From assembly GCA_900320365.1 (NCBI GenBank), contig ONSC01000005.1, forward strand, positions 9,023 through 48,929: a stretch of DNA of 39,907 nt, in the 5' to 3' direction. Below, piece after piece: positions 15,321-22,431 of the stretch (positions are counted from its first letter, which is position 1; each line of letters starts with the position of its first letter). Origin of the DNA: an uncultured Bacteroidales bacterium (GTDB taxonomy: Bacteria > Bacteroidota > Bacteroidia > Bacteroidales > UBA932). A program made the translations under genes and the position numbers. Below the pieces are notes generated by a model. That model worked only from the letters and a program-made list of their open reading frames with translations. It did not search any database and was not told the DNA's origin.

Positions 15321-16178
15321 TTAGATAGAAATCCATTTGATGGCCTGGTCGCGTCGCCACCAGGTCATTTGTTTTTTGGCGTAATGGCGGGTGTTCCGCT
15401 GGATGAGCCTGACCGCTTCGTCAAAGGGAACCTTATTGTCCAGGTAATCAAATATTTCCTTATATCCCACCGTTTGCAGGGCCTGGCAGTCGCGGTAGGG
15501 GAGAAGGGAGCGGACCTCATCCACGAGGCCCTCGTCTATCATCTTCAGCACCCTCCGGTCGATCCGGGCATACAGCTCCTCCCTCGGGCGCTCAAGCCCT
15601 ATTTTCTCTATCTCGAAATCCCTTTTCTTCCCGCCGGACTTGAAAGAGGAAAGCGGCCTGCCGGATACCAGGCAGACCTCCAGTGCCCTCACCACCCTCT
15701 GGCTATTATGCTTGTCGATTCGGGAATATGTGATCGGATCCCTTGAGGCGAGTTCCTCGACAAGGCTCTCAAGGCCCTCTGAATCAACTCTTTCCCATAA
15801 TGCTTTCCGCAGCTCGGGATCTCCGTCCGGGAGGTCGTCCAGCCCATTGCAGACAGCGTCGATGTAGAACATGGAACCTCCAGTCATTACCAGAGTTTCG
15901 TGTCCTTCCTCGAAAAGCCGCTCAATCAAAGCGAGAGCGTCCCGCTCATAATCGCCTGCCGTGTAGGGCTCGGTGACAGGAACTGTTTGTATGAAATAAT
16001 GCTTGACGGCCTTCAGCTGTTCCTTGTCAGGGACAGCCGTGCCGATCGTCATTTCCTTGTAGATCTGGCGTGAGTCGCAAGAGATGATTGGGGAACCGTA
16101 TTCCAGGGCCTTCCGGACGCTGTACTCGGTTTTCCCCACGGCCGTCGGCCCGAGGATTATGACGAGCCGGCGAGGCAT
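15321..16178 (-). CDS. miaA: tRNA dimethylallyltransferase MiaA
   Basis: A 285-residue enzyme that transfers the dimethylallyl group to N6 of A37 in tRNAs reading UNN codons, the first step toward ms2i6A. The P-loop is GPTAVGKT (residues 10-17). The substrate-binding region ISCDSRQIYKEMTIGTAVP and the tRNA-facing C-terminal part ending NTRHYAKKQMTWWRRD are typical. It is slightly shorter than E. coli MiaA, normal for Bacteroidota. The ATG lies 3 nt after the stop of the pRiA4b-like gene, so they are co-transcribed. Confidence 0.95.
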   Translation of the reverse strand: MPRRLVIILGPTAVGKTEYSVRKALEYGSPIISCDSRQIYKEMTIGTAVPDKEQLKAVKHYFIQTVPVTEPYTAGDYERDALALIERLFEEGHETLVMTGGSMFYIDAVCNGLDDLPDGDPELRKALWERVDSEGLESLVEELASRDPITYSRIDKHNSQRVVRALEVCLVSGRPLSSFKSGGKKRDFEIEKIGLERPREELYARIDRRVLKMIDEGLVDEVRSLLPYRDCQALQTVGYKEIFDYLDNKVPFDEAVRLIQRNTRHYAKKQMTWWRRDQAIKWISI

Positions 16179-16181
16179 ATT

Positions 16182-16757
16182 CTAGAAATCGAGATCCTCA
16201 GTCCCGTCGAAGACCTCCTTGCCGTCCTCGTCGTCATCATCTTCCTCGTCGTCCTCGTCCCCGTCGGACTTGTCGTCGTCACTTCCGGAGCCAAGCTCGC
16301 CGAGCCAGTCCGGCTTCTGCCCGGGAAGATGGCGCTGGGAGTCGGGAAGATCCTCGAAGGCGACGTACCCGTTCTCGAACTCGATCGGGTTCGGCCCTTT
16401 TACATCCACGATGACTGGAGAAGGACCTCTACCTTCCTCAGCACCCTCAAAGGTTATGATGACGCTTTTCCTGTTCGGTACGTCATAAAAATATATGAAG
16501 GAGGCGACACCTGAGTCGACCGTGTCCTTGACAGTGATTTTGTCCACTGTCCCGGAGCCAAGGTCGAATAGGCCATAACGGGCGACAACTCCGCCTTCGG
16601 CATCCATCGCCTTGAACATGATCAATTGGTCCTGAGGGAACTCCATGTCCGCCCTCATCTGCTTGTGGAACTCATAAAGAGTGGTCCCGGAATCCATCCG
16701 GTAAACCCTGTAGAATCCTTTGATTCCAGCTAAAGTGACTCTGAATTGATAAACCAT
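16182..16757 (-). CDS. pRiA4b ORF-3-like protein with acidic tail
   Basis: A 191-residue protein. Residues 1-130 (VYQFRVTLAGIKGFYRVYRMDSGTTLYEFHKQM...) resemble the plasmid pRiA4b ORF-3 family common in Bacteroidota, whose function is unknown. The last 45 residues are almost entirely Asp/Glu (runs such as DEDDEEDDDDEDGKE), encoded by a GAY/GAR-rich tract at about 16216-16266. The open frame continues upstream antisense to yigZ, but the start is set at ATG 16757 because upstream sequence is the yigZ coding region and a promoter lies in between. It heads an operon with miaA. The function of the pairing is unknown. Confidence 0.75.
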   Translation of the reverse strand: MVYQFRVTLAGIKGFYRVYRMDSGTTLYEFHKQMRADMEFPQDQLIMFKAMDAEGGVVARYGLFDLGSGTVDKITVKDTVDSGVASFIYFYDVPNRKSVIITFEGAEEGRGPSPVIVDVKGPNPIEFENGYVAFEDLPDSQRHLPGQKPDWLGELGSGSDDDKSDGDEDDEEDDDDEDGKEVFDGTEDLDF

Positions 16758-16774
16758 ATGACTCAAATAGTATT

Positions 16775-16806
16775 CAAAAATACAAAAAATCCCGCCCCGT
16801 TGCAAA
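16775..16806 (-). promoter_or_regulatory. Promoter of the pRiA4b-like gene and miaA
   Basis: On the minus strand TTTG (16806-16803), a 20-nt spacer, then TATTTTTG (16782-16775), an exact consensus. The leader to ATG 16757 would be about 10-12 nt. Its -33 box abuts that of the divergent yigZ promoter in a TTGCAA palindrome. Confidence 0.65.
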
Positions 16807-16830
16807 ATTATGTGAAAAACGTTAATTTCG
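16800..16830 (+). promoter_or_regulatory. yigZ promoter (predicted leaderless)
   Basis: TTG (16800-16802), 20-nt spacer, TAATTTCG (16823-16830), one base off TAnnTTTG. It ends 5 nt before ATG 16836, so the transcript should begin at the start codon. Confidence 0.6.
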
Positions 16831-16835
16831 TGGAT

Positions 16836-17441
16836 ATGATTCAAGACACTTACCTGAGCGTTTCCGCTCCTGCCGAAGGATTGTTCAAGGACAACGGCAG
16901 CCGTTTCATCTCTTACGCCTATCCGGTTGAGACTGAGGAGGAAGTGAAAGACATTGTGTCCGATCTCAAAAAAAAGTACCATGATGCCCGACACCATTGC
17001 TACGCCTACAGGCTCGGGCATCTCGGCGACAGGTTTAGGGCGAATGATGACGGTGAGCCGTCGTCTTCCGCGGGGAGGCCAATACTGGGGCAGATTGATT
17101 CCCGGGGGTTGAGCGACACCCTGGTGGTGGTCGTGCGCTACTTCGGGGGCATAAAACTCGGCATCCCGGGGCTCATCCGCGCCTACAAGACCTCCACGGC
17201 CGAGGCCCTTGACAATGCCGGGACAATCGAGAAAGTGGCTGGCAAATGGTACGGTGTGAGATTCGGCTACCAGGACATGAATCAGGTGATGCGGATATTG
17301 AAAGACATGGACTTGCGTCAGAAAGACCAGGATTTCGGCGTGGATTGCTCGCTGAAGGCGTGGGTCAGGCTCTCGGCCGAGGCTGACATGCTTGACAGGT
17401 TCTCGGGTATAGGGAGCGCGGTGGTTGAGGAAATACAATAA
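16836..17441 (+). CDS. yigZ: YigZ/IMPACT family protein
   Basis: A 201-residue protein of the UPF0029/IMPACT family. The N-terminal domain carries the family signature in DDGEPSSSAGRPIL and VVVRYFGGIKLG, and a ferredoxin-like C-terminal domain (about 130-201) follows. YigZ-type proteins are implicated in translation-related regulation, but the bacterial role is not settled. The frame stays open 30 codons further upstream; ATG 16836 (MIQDTYLSV) is chosen because it gives the family's usual length (about 200) and follows the promoter directly. It is 15 nt upstream of pyrB and probably transcribed with it. Confidence 0.85.
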   Translation: MIQDTYLSVSAPAEGLFKDNGSRFISYAYPVETEEEVKDIVSDLKKKYHDARHHCYAYRLGHLGDRFRANDDGEPSSSAGRPILGQIDSRGLSDTLVVVVRYFGGIKLGIPGLIRAYKTSTAEALDNAGTIEKVAGKWYGVRFGYQDMNQVMRILKDMDLRQKDQDFGVDCSLKAWVRLSAEADMLDRFSGIGSAVVEEIQ

Positions 17442-17456
17442 CACATTTTTTATATT

Positions 17457-18365
17457 ATGCCAAAAAGTTTGATTTCAATCCAGGACTTGACGAAGGAGGA
17501 GATCCTTCACATCCTGGACATGGCCGGTGAATTCGAGAAAGACCGTGAGCGTTCCTTCCTTTCCGGCAAAGTGGTCGCCTGCCTTTTCTTTGAGCCTTCG
17601 ACCAGGACCAGGCTCTCTTTTGAGACTGCGGTCAATAGGCTTGGGGCCAGGGTAATAGGTTTCCCGGACAACCGTAACACCAGCCAGACGAAAGGGGAGA
17701 CCCTAGAGGACACCATCAGGATAGTCTCCAACTATGTGGACATGATTGTCATGAGACACCCTATGGCGGGGGCGGCCGACATTGCCGCCTCGGTGGCGTC
17801 TGTTCCGGTCGTGAACGCCGGCGATGGAGCTAACCAGCATCCCAGCCAGACCCTGCTTGACCTTTACGCCATAAAGAAGACGCAGGGCCGTTTGGAAGGT
17901 CTGGACATCAATATGGTGGGAGACCTCAAATATGGCCGGGCGGTCCATTCCCTTGTTGATGCCCTGAGACATTTCAGTCCCAGATTCACCTTCACCTCAC
18001 CAGAGGAGTTGGAGATGCCCAGGAAATATATCGAGATGTTGGATAGGGACGGAATCCCTTACCGTCAGGTCTCCAGGATCGAGGACGGAATCAATGACTG
18101 CGACATCCTGTACATGACCAGGGTCCAGCAGGAGAGATTCCCGGATATGGCTGAGTATGAGAAGGTGAAAGATGTCTACAGGTTGACCGCTTCCATGCTT
18201 GGTTCCGTGAGGCCTGAGATGAAGGTCATGCACCCGCTCCCGAGGGTCGGCGAGATCGCCGAGGATGTGGACAACACCCCTTACGCCTACTATTTCCAGC
18301 AGGCCGGAGGCGGAATGTATGTCAGGATGGCGATAATATCTTATTTATTGGGTTATTCCTTATAA
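17457..18365 (+). CDS. pyrB: Aspartate carbamoyltransferase catalytic subunit PyrB
   Basis: A 302-residue enzyme making N-carbamoyl-L-aspartate from carbamoyl phosphate and aspartate, the committed pyrimidine step. It has the carbamoyl phosphate motif [11 protein letters not shown] (about residues 45-55), the ATCase-specific [12 protein letters not shown] (about 158-169) and HPLPRVGEI near the C-terminus; these separate it from ornithine carbamoyltransferase. No pyrI regulatory-subunit gene follows: the next gene is serC after a promoter. A regulatory subunit, if any, is elsewhere. Confidence 0.95.
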   Translation: MPKSLISIQDLTKEEILHILDMAGEFEKDRERSFLSGKVVACLFFEPSTRTRLSFETAVNRLGARVIGFPDNRNTSQTKGETLEDTIRIVSNYVDMIVMRHPMAGAADIAASVASVPVVNAGDGANQHPSQTLLDLYAIKKTQGRLEGLDINMVGDLKYGRAVHSLVDALRHFSPRFTFTSPEELEMPRKYIEMLDRDGIPYRQVSRIEDGINDCDILYMTRVQQERFPDMAEYEKVKDVYRLTASMLGSVRPEMKVMHPLPRVGEIAEDVDNTPYAYYFQQAGGGMYVRMAIISYLLGYSL

Positions 18366-18379
18366 ATTGGCTATCTTTA
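18348..18379 (+). promoter_or_regulatory. serC-serA-DUF1015 promoter
   Basis: TTG (18348-18350), 21-nt spacer, TATCTTTA (18372-18379), one base off consensus. The -33 box lies inside the 3' end of pyrB. The leader to ATG 18444 is about 60 nt, longer than at other promoters here, with no obvious hairpin. Confidence 0.5.
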
Positions 18380-18443
18380 CCTCCGATTTGGTTTTGATTC
18401 CTAATCACAGTATTAATAACAGTTAACAATTGATATAATCGAA

Positions 18444-19517
18444 ATGAAAAAGGTTCATGTTTTCAACGCAGGCCCCTGCCTACTGCCGCAGGTCGCTATC
18501 GACAATGCCATCGAGGCCTTGAAAGACTTCAAAGGCACCGGTGTTTCCGTGCTCAGCATCTCCCATCGCACCAAGGAGTGGGATGAGACCATGGATGAGT
18601 GCCGCGCCCTCTGGAGGGAGTTGCTTCATATTCCCGACACCCATGAGGTCGTGTTCCTTGGCGGTGGTGCCTCTCTCCAGTTCCTCTATGTGGCTATGAA
18701 CTATCTTGAGAAGAAGGCGGCCTACCTTGAGACTGGAGTATGGGCGAAGAAGGCCTTGAAGGAAGCGAAGGGCCTTGGCGACGCCTACGCCCTCGCCAGC
18801 TCCGCCGACAAGAACTATTCATATATTCCTAAGGGATACGAGATTCCGACGGACATCGACTACTTCCACATCACCACCAACAACACCATTTATGGCACGG
18901 AGATCAAGGAAGACATCGATTGCCCTGTCCCTCTCATCGCTGATATGAGCTCCGACATCATGAGCCGTCCGGTTGATGTCTCGAAATATGACCTCATCTA
19001 TGGTGGCGCCCAGAAGAATGTCGGCCCTGCCGGCGTGATCTTCGCCATCATCAAGAAAGACTCCCTTGGTAGGGTCTCCAGATATATCCCCACCATGTTG
19101 GACTACCGTGTCCACCTCGACAAGCTCTCCATGTTCAACACCCCTCCCGTGTTCTCCATCTTCATGATGAACGAGACCCTCAAGTGGCTCAAGGGCATCG
19201 GTGGCGTCGAGGCTATCCACAAGATCGACACAGAGAAGGCGAATCTTCTCTATGGTGAGATCGACCGCAACCCTCTGTTCGTCGGCACCGCCGCCAAGGA
19301 GGACCGCTCCATCATGAATGTCTGCTTCGTTATGGCTCCCGGATACGAGACTCTTCAGGATGAGTTCCTCGCTTTCGCCAAGGATCGCGGCATGATCGGC
19401 ATCAAGGGCCACCGTTCAGTCGGAGGCTTCAGGGCTTCTCTCTACAACGCCTGCACACTCGAGGATGTCCAGGCCCTTGTGGACTGCATGAAGGAATTTG
19501 AGACTCTTAAGAAGTAA
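18444..19517 (+). CDS. serC: Phosphoserine aminotransferase SerC
   Basis: A 357-residue class-V PLP aminotransferase that converts 3-phosphohydroxypyruvate and glutamate to O-phosphoserine. The start [13 protein letters not shown], the phosphate/PLP region [10 protein letters not shown], the PLP-lysine motif [12 protein letters not shown] (about residues 190-201) and the C-terminal [15 protein letters not shown] are all typical SerC. It is followed 6 nt later by serA, forming the first two steps of serine synthesis in one transcript. Length is normal. Confidence 0.97.
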   Translation: MKKVHVFNAGPCLLPQVAIDNAIEALKDFKGTGVSVLSISHRTKEWDETMDECRALWRELLHIPDTHEVVFLGGGASLQFLYVAMNYLEKKAAYLETGVWAKKALKEAKGLGDAYALASSADKNYSYIPKGYEIPTDIDYFHITTNNTIYGTEIKEDIDCPVPLIADMSSDIMSRPVDVSKYDLIYGGAQKNVGPAGVIFAIIKKDSLGRVSRYIPTMLDYRVHLDKLSMFNTPPVFSIFMMNETLKWLKGIGGVEAIHKIDTEKANLLYGEIDRNPLFVGTAAKEDRSIMNVCFVMAPGYETLQDEFLAFAKDRGMIGIKGHRSVGGFRASLYNACTLEDVQALVDCMKEFETLKK

Positions 19518-19523
19518 TTGAAT

Positions 19524-20444
19524 ATGAAGATATTAGTTGCTACCCAGAAGCCTTTCTCCGCTGCGGCTGTCGCAGGGATCAAGGAGATTGTGACGGGTGC
19601 CGGACATGAGTTCGCCGCCCTTGAGAAATATGCCGACGCTTCTGAGCTCATCGCGGCTGTCGCCGATGTGGACGCTCTGATTATCCGTTCAGATAAGGTC
19701 ACCGCTGAGGTTCTCGACGCCGCCAAGAGTCTGAAGATTGTCGTCCGCGCTGGTGCCGGTTTTGACAATGTTGACCTGGCCGCAGCTACCGCCCATAATG
19801 TGGTCGTGATGAACACACCCGGACAGAATTCCAACGCTGTCGCCGAGTTGGCCGTCGCCATGATGATATTCATGGCCCGCACACAGTTCACTCCGGCCAC
19901 CGGAAGCGAGGTCCAGGGCAAGCGTCTCGGAATCCAGGCCTTCGGTAATGTCGGCCGTCTTGTCGGTGCCAAGGCTAAGGCTCTCGGAATGGATATCCTC
20001 GCCCTCGACCCGTTCCTCACTCCGGAGCAGATTGAGGCTGGTGGAGCGAAGCCCGTCTTCAACTTGGATGAGCTCTATTCTAACTCTGACTATGTCTCCA
20101 TCCATATTCCCGCCCTTCCTTCCACTATCAAAAGCATCGGCTACGACTTGGTCACCAAGATGCCGAAGGGAGCTACCCTCGTGAATACCGCACGCAAGGA
20201 AGTTATTGATGAGGAGGGACTTATGAAGGCTCTTGAAGAGCGTCCCGACCTGAAGTACGTCACGGATGTCATGCCTGACAACTACGAGGCCATGCGTGAG
20301 AAGTTCGGACTCAGGGTTTTCGCTACTCCCAAGAAGATGGGTGCCCAGACATCTGAGGCTAACATGAACGCCGGCCTTGCCGCCGCCCGTCAGATTTGCG
20401 ACTTCTTCGCCACCGGCAACACCCGTTTCCAAGTCAACAAGTAA
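19524..20444 (+). CDS. serA: D-3-phosphoglycerate dehydrogenase, short Lys-type
   Basis: A 306-residue NAD-dependent 2-hydroxyacid dehydrogenase catalysing 3-phosphoglycerate to 3-phosphohydroxypyruvate. The dinucleotide fold has GIQAFGNVGRLVG (about 147-159) and the substrate Arg lies in NTARKEVIDEEG. There is no C-terminal ACT or ASB regulatory domain, so serine feedback of the E. coli kind is not expected. The usual catalytic His in the TPHxGG-like loop is replaced: the loop reads ATPKKMGAQT, placing Lys270 there. This agrees with the Lys-type short PGDHs known from Bacteroidota and Entamoeba. ATG 19524 is preferred over TTG 19518. It sits between serC and DUF1015. Confidence 0.92.
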   Translation: MKILVATQKPFSAAAVAGIKEIVTGAGHEFAALEKYADASELIAAVADVDALIIRSDKVTAEVLDAAKSLKIVVRAGAGFDNVDLAAATAHNVVVMNTPGQNSNAVAELAVAMMIFMARTQFTPATGSEVQGKRLGIQAFGNVGRLVGAKAKALGMDILALDPFLTPEQIEAGGAKPVFNLDELYSNSDYVSIHIPALPSTIKSIGYDLVTKMPKGATLVNTARKEVIDEEGLMKALEERPDLKYVTDVMPDNYEAMREKFGLRVFATPKKMGAQTSEANMNAGLAAARQICDFFATGNTRFQVNK

Positions 20445-20448
20445 TGTC

Positions 20449-21690
20449 ATGGTAAGAGTAAAACCCTTTGCGGCGATTCGTCCGCCAAAAGATATAGTCA
20501 CAGAGGTCGCCGCTCCGCCGTACGACGTGCTCAACTCCGCCGAGGCCAAGGAGATGGCCGGCGAGAAGTCCCTGCTTCATATCACCAAGCCCGAGATAGA
20601 TTTCGATCCGATGCTTGAGGATCATGATCCTCTCGTGTACGATAAGGCTGTCGAGAACTTCAAGGCATGGCAGGCCAAGGGATGGCTCAAGCGTGATCCC
20701 AAGGAGTGCTATTATGTCTATGCCCAGACAATGGAAGGCCGTACCCAGTATGGTCTCGTTCTCTGCGCTCACACCGATGACTACGCCTCTGGAAAGATCA
20801 AGAAGCATGAGCTCACGCGCAAGGACAAGGAGGATGACCGCATGGTCCATGTCCGTATCCAGAACGCCAACATCGAGCCGGTGTTCTTCGCCTACAAGGA
20901 CAACGACATCCTGAACAAGATCGTGGCGCAGACCGTGACCCGTGAGCCTGAATATAACTTCGTGGACGAGAACAACTTCGGCCATAAGTTCTGGGTCATT
21001 GATGATGACAAGACTGTCGATCAGATAACCCGTCTGTTCACCGGCGATGTCGAGGCCTTCTATGTCGCTGACGGCCACCACCGCACAGCTGCGGCCGCTA
21101 GGGTCGGGGCCGAGAAAAGAGCCCTTAATCCGAATCACACGGGCAATGAGGAGTACAATTTCTTCATGGCTGTTTGCTTCCCAGAGAGCCAGCTCAAGAT
21201 ACTGGACTACAACCGTGTCGTCAAGGATCTTAACGGACTCACCAAGGAGGAGTTCCTAAAGGCTGTCGAGAAGGACTTCACAGTCAAGGAGATGGGTGCT
21301 GAGATTTATCATCCGGATCATCTCCACAACTTCTCGATGTATCTTGACGGCAAGTGGTATTCCCTTGAGGCTCTTCCTGGTCGTTACGACGACAAGGACC
21401 CGATTGGTGTGCTGGATGTGACTATCCTGTCCAATCTGGTGCTGGATGCGATCCTCGGGATCAAGGACTTGCGCACCGATAAGAGGATTGATTTCGTCGG
21501 AGGAATCAGAGGGCTTGGAGAGCTTTCACGCAGGGTTGATTCCGGTGAGATGAAGGTCGCTTTCGCCCTTTACCCGGTCTCGATGCAGCAACTGATAGAT
21601 ATTGCCGACACCGGCAACATCATGCCTCCGAAGACAACCTGGTTCGAGCCTAAGCTCCGCTCAGGCCTCTTCATTCACTCTCTGGACTAG
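20449..21690 (+). CDS. DUF1015 family protein (possible serine-linked enzyme)
   Basis: A 413-residue cytosolic protein of the DUF1015 family. The N-terminus VKPFAAIRPPKDIVTEVAAPPYDV and the motif YVADGHHRTAAAARVG (about residues 201-216) are characteristic. The DGHHR signature resembles the nucleotide-binding motif of ParB/sulfiredoxin-like folds, which includes the archaeal serine kinase SerK. The gene starts 4 nt after serA, and DUF1015 is commonly linked to serA-serC. A role in serine or phosphoserine metabolism is therefore plausible, but no activity is established from sequence. ATG 20449 is chosen to follow the serA stop. Confidence 0.85.
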   Translation: MVRVKPFAAIRPPKDIVTEVAAPPYDVLNSAEAKEMAGEKSLLHITKPEIDFDPMLEDHDPLVYDKAVENFKAWQAKGWLKRDPKECYYVYAQTMEGRTQYGLVLCAHTDDYASGKIKKHELTRKDKEDDRMVHVRIQNANIEPVFFAYKDNDILNKIVAQTVTREPEYNFVDENNFGHKFWVIDDDKTVDQITRLFTGDVEAFYVADGHHRTAAAARVGAEKRALNPNHTGNEEYNFFMAVCFPESQLKILDYNRVVKDLNGLTKEEFLKAVEKDFTVKEMGAEIYHPDHLHNFSMYLDGKWYSLEALPGRYDDKDPIGVLDVTILSNLVLDAILGIKDLRTDKRIDFVGGIRGLGELSRRVDSGEMKVAFALYPVSMQQLIDIADTGNIMPPKTTWFEPKLRSGLFIHSLD

Positions 21691-21693
21691 TTT

Positions 21694-22281
21694 CTACGCC
21701 CATTTGTCGGTGGCTACCGGGGTACGGACGTCGCCGAGATACTGGATCTCAACCAGAAACCACTGACCGGTGCTGGGTTTCTTTCTCAGTTTGACCGGGC
21801 GGGGACTGTCTGATCCTCCGGAATGGAGGTAGAGAACCGCCCAGTTCTCAGTATCAAAAGAATACGGGGTCGATGAGACTTTGATCCTGTAGGGCTGTGA
21901 AGGAGTGTAGTTATTGGCCGGTGTGGCTCCCTCAAAGAATGAGTTTACCTTGTAGAACTTTCCGTCCATGAAACGGTCAGAGATCTGCTGGATCGCCATC
22001 GGGGTCATGGGATCCGGACCTTTAAGGAAGTTGAGCATGGCGATCGATGCGTTCCTGTCTGCCTCAAACCTTGTCAAAGCGAGCAGAGAGAGCGCCGCGA
22101 CCGCATAGACATCAGTCAATGCCGCCTCTGGTAAAGCTTTCAGTTCGTCGACTGTCTGCGGGAGAGCCTCAAAGGAATATGTCTTGCTTTTGTTGCTGAC
22201 GGCTTTGCTGACCGTCTGGCTGACTTTGTTCTTGAACAGGCGTCCGAGGCCGCCCAAGAGATCCGATACAAGTTTATCCAT
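21694..22281 (-). CDS. Hypothetical protein, unknown family
   Basis: A 195-residue protein without a signal peptide. The N-terminal 40 residues are amphipathic helix (MDKLVSDLLGGLGRLFKNKV...). A middle region (about 55-110) reads like helical repeats (LPEAALTDVYAVAALSLLALTRF). The C-terminal 80 residues look like beta strands (QPYRIKVSSTPYSF, WAVLYLHSGG, GQWFLVEIQYLGDVR). I do not recognise the family. ATG 22281 is preferred to one 45 nt upstream because it follows a recognisable promoter. It is a single-gene unit, convergent with DUF1015 (3-nt gap) and divergent from the arabinose operon. Confidence 0.75.
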   Translation of the reverse strand: MDKLVSDLLGGLGRLFKNKVSQTVSKAVSNKSKTYSFEALPQTVDELKALPEAALTDVYAVAALSLLALTRFEADRNASIAMLNFLKGPDPMTPMAIQQISDRFMDGKFYKVNSFFEGATPANNYTPSQPYRIKVSSTPYSFDTENWAVLYLHSGGSDSPRPVKLRKKPSTGQWFLVEIQYLGDVRTPVATDKWA

Positions 22282-22296
22282 AAGTCTTTCTTTTCC

Positions 22297-22326
22297 GCAA
22301 GATACTAAAAATTGCCTATTAATCAA
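22297..22326 (-). promoter_or_regulatory. Promoter of the unknown minus-strand gene
   Basis: On the minus strand TTG (22326-22324), 19-nt spacer, TATCTTGC (22304-22297), an imperfect TAnnTTTG. It ends 15 nt before ATG 22281. Confidence 0.45.
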
Positions 22327-22351
22327 TAGCGGGACAATGGCTGGAAGACAG

Positions 22352-22383
22352 TTTGGCTTTTCGGTGAATATTCTTTATATTTG
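22352..22383 (+). promoter_or_regulatory. Arabinose operon promoter
   Basis: TTTG (22352-22355), 20-nt spacer, TATATTTG (22376-22383): the best full consensus promoter in the window. Transcription should begin near 22389, giving a leader of about 43 nt to ATG 22432. No obvious operator dyad was seen around it, and no araR-like or HTCS regulator gene is in the window. Confidence 0.75.
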
Positions 22384-22431
22384 ATAGATGTAACACAGCC
22401 ATTTTTTTTGGGCGTTAAAAACACCTGTCAG

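Noticed and set aside
16758..17444. Upstream 229 codons of the frame containing the pRiA4b-like gene
   Set aside because: They lie antisense to yigZ, which has clear family motifs, and cross a good promoter; the translation before ATG 16757 looks like shadow sequence.
19689..20549. 286-codon minus-strand frame opposite serA, and a similar 234-codon frame opposite DUF1015 (20434-21138)
   Set aside because: Antisense shadows of genes with convincing motifs; no domain, no promoter and no neighbour logic.
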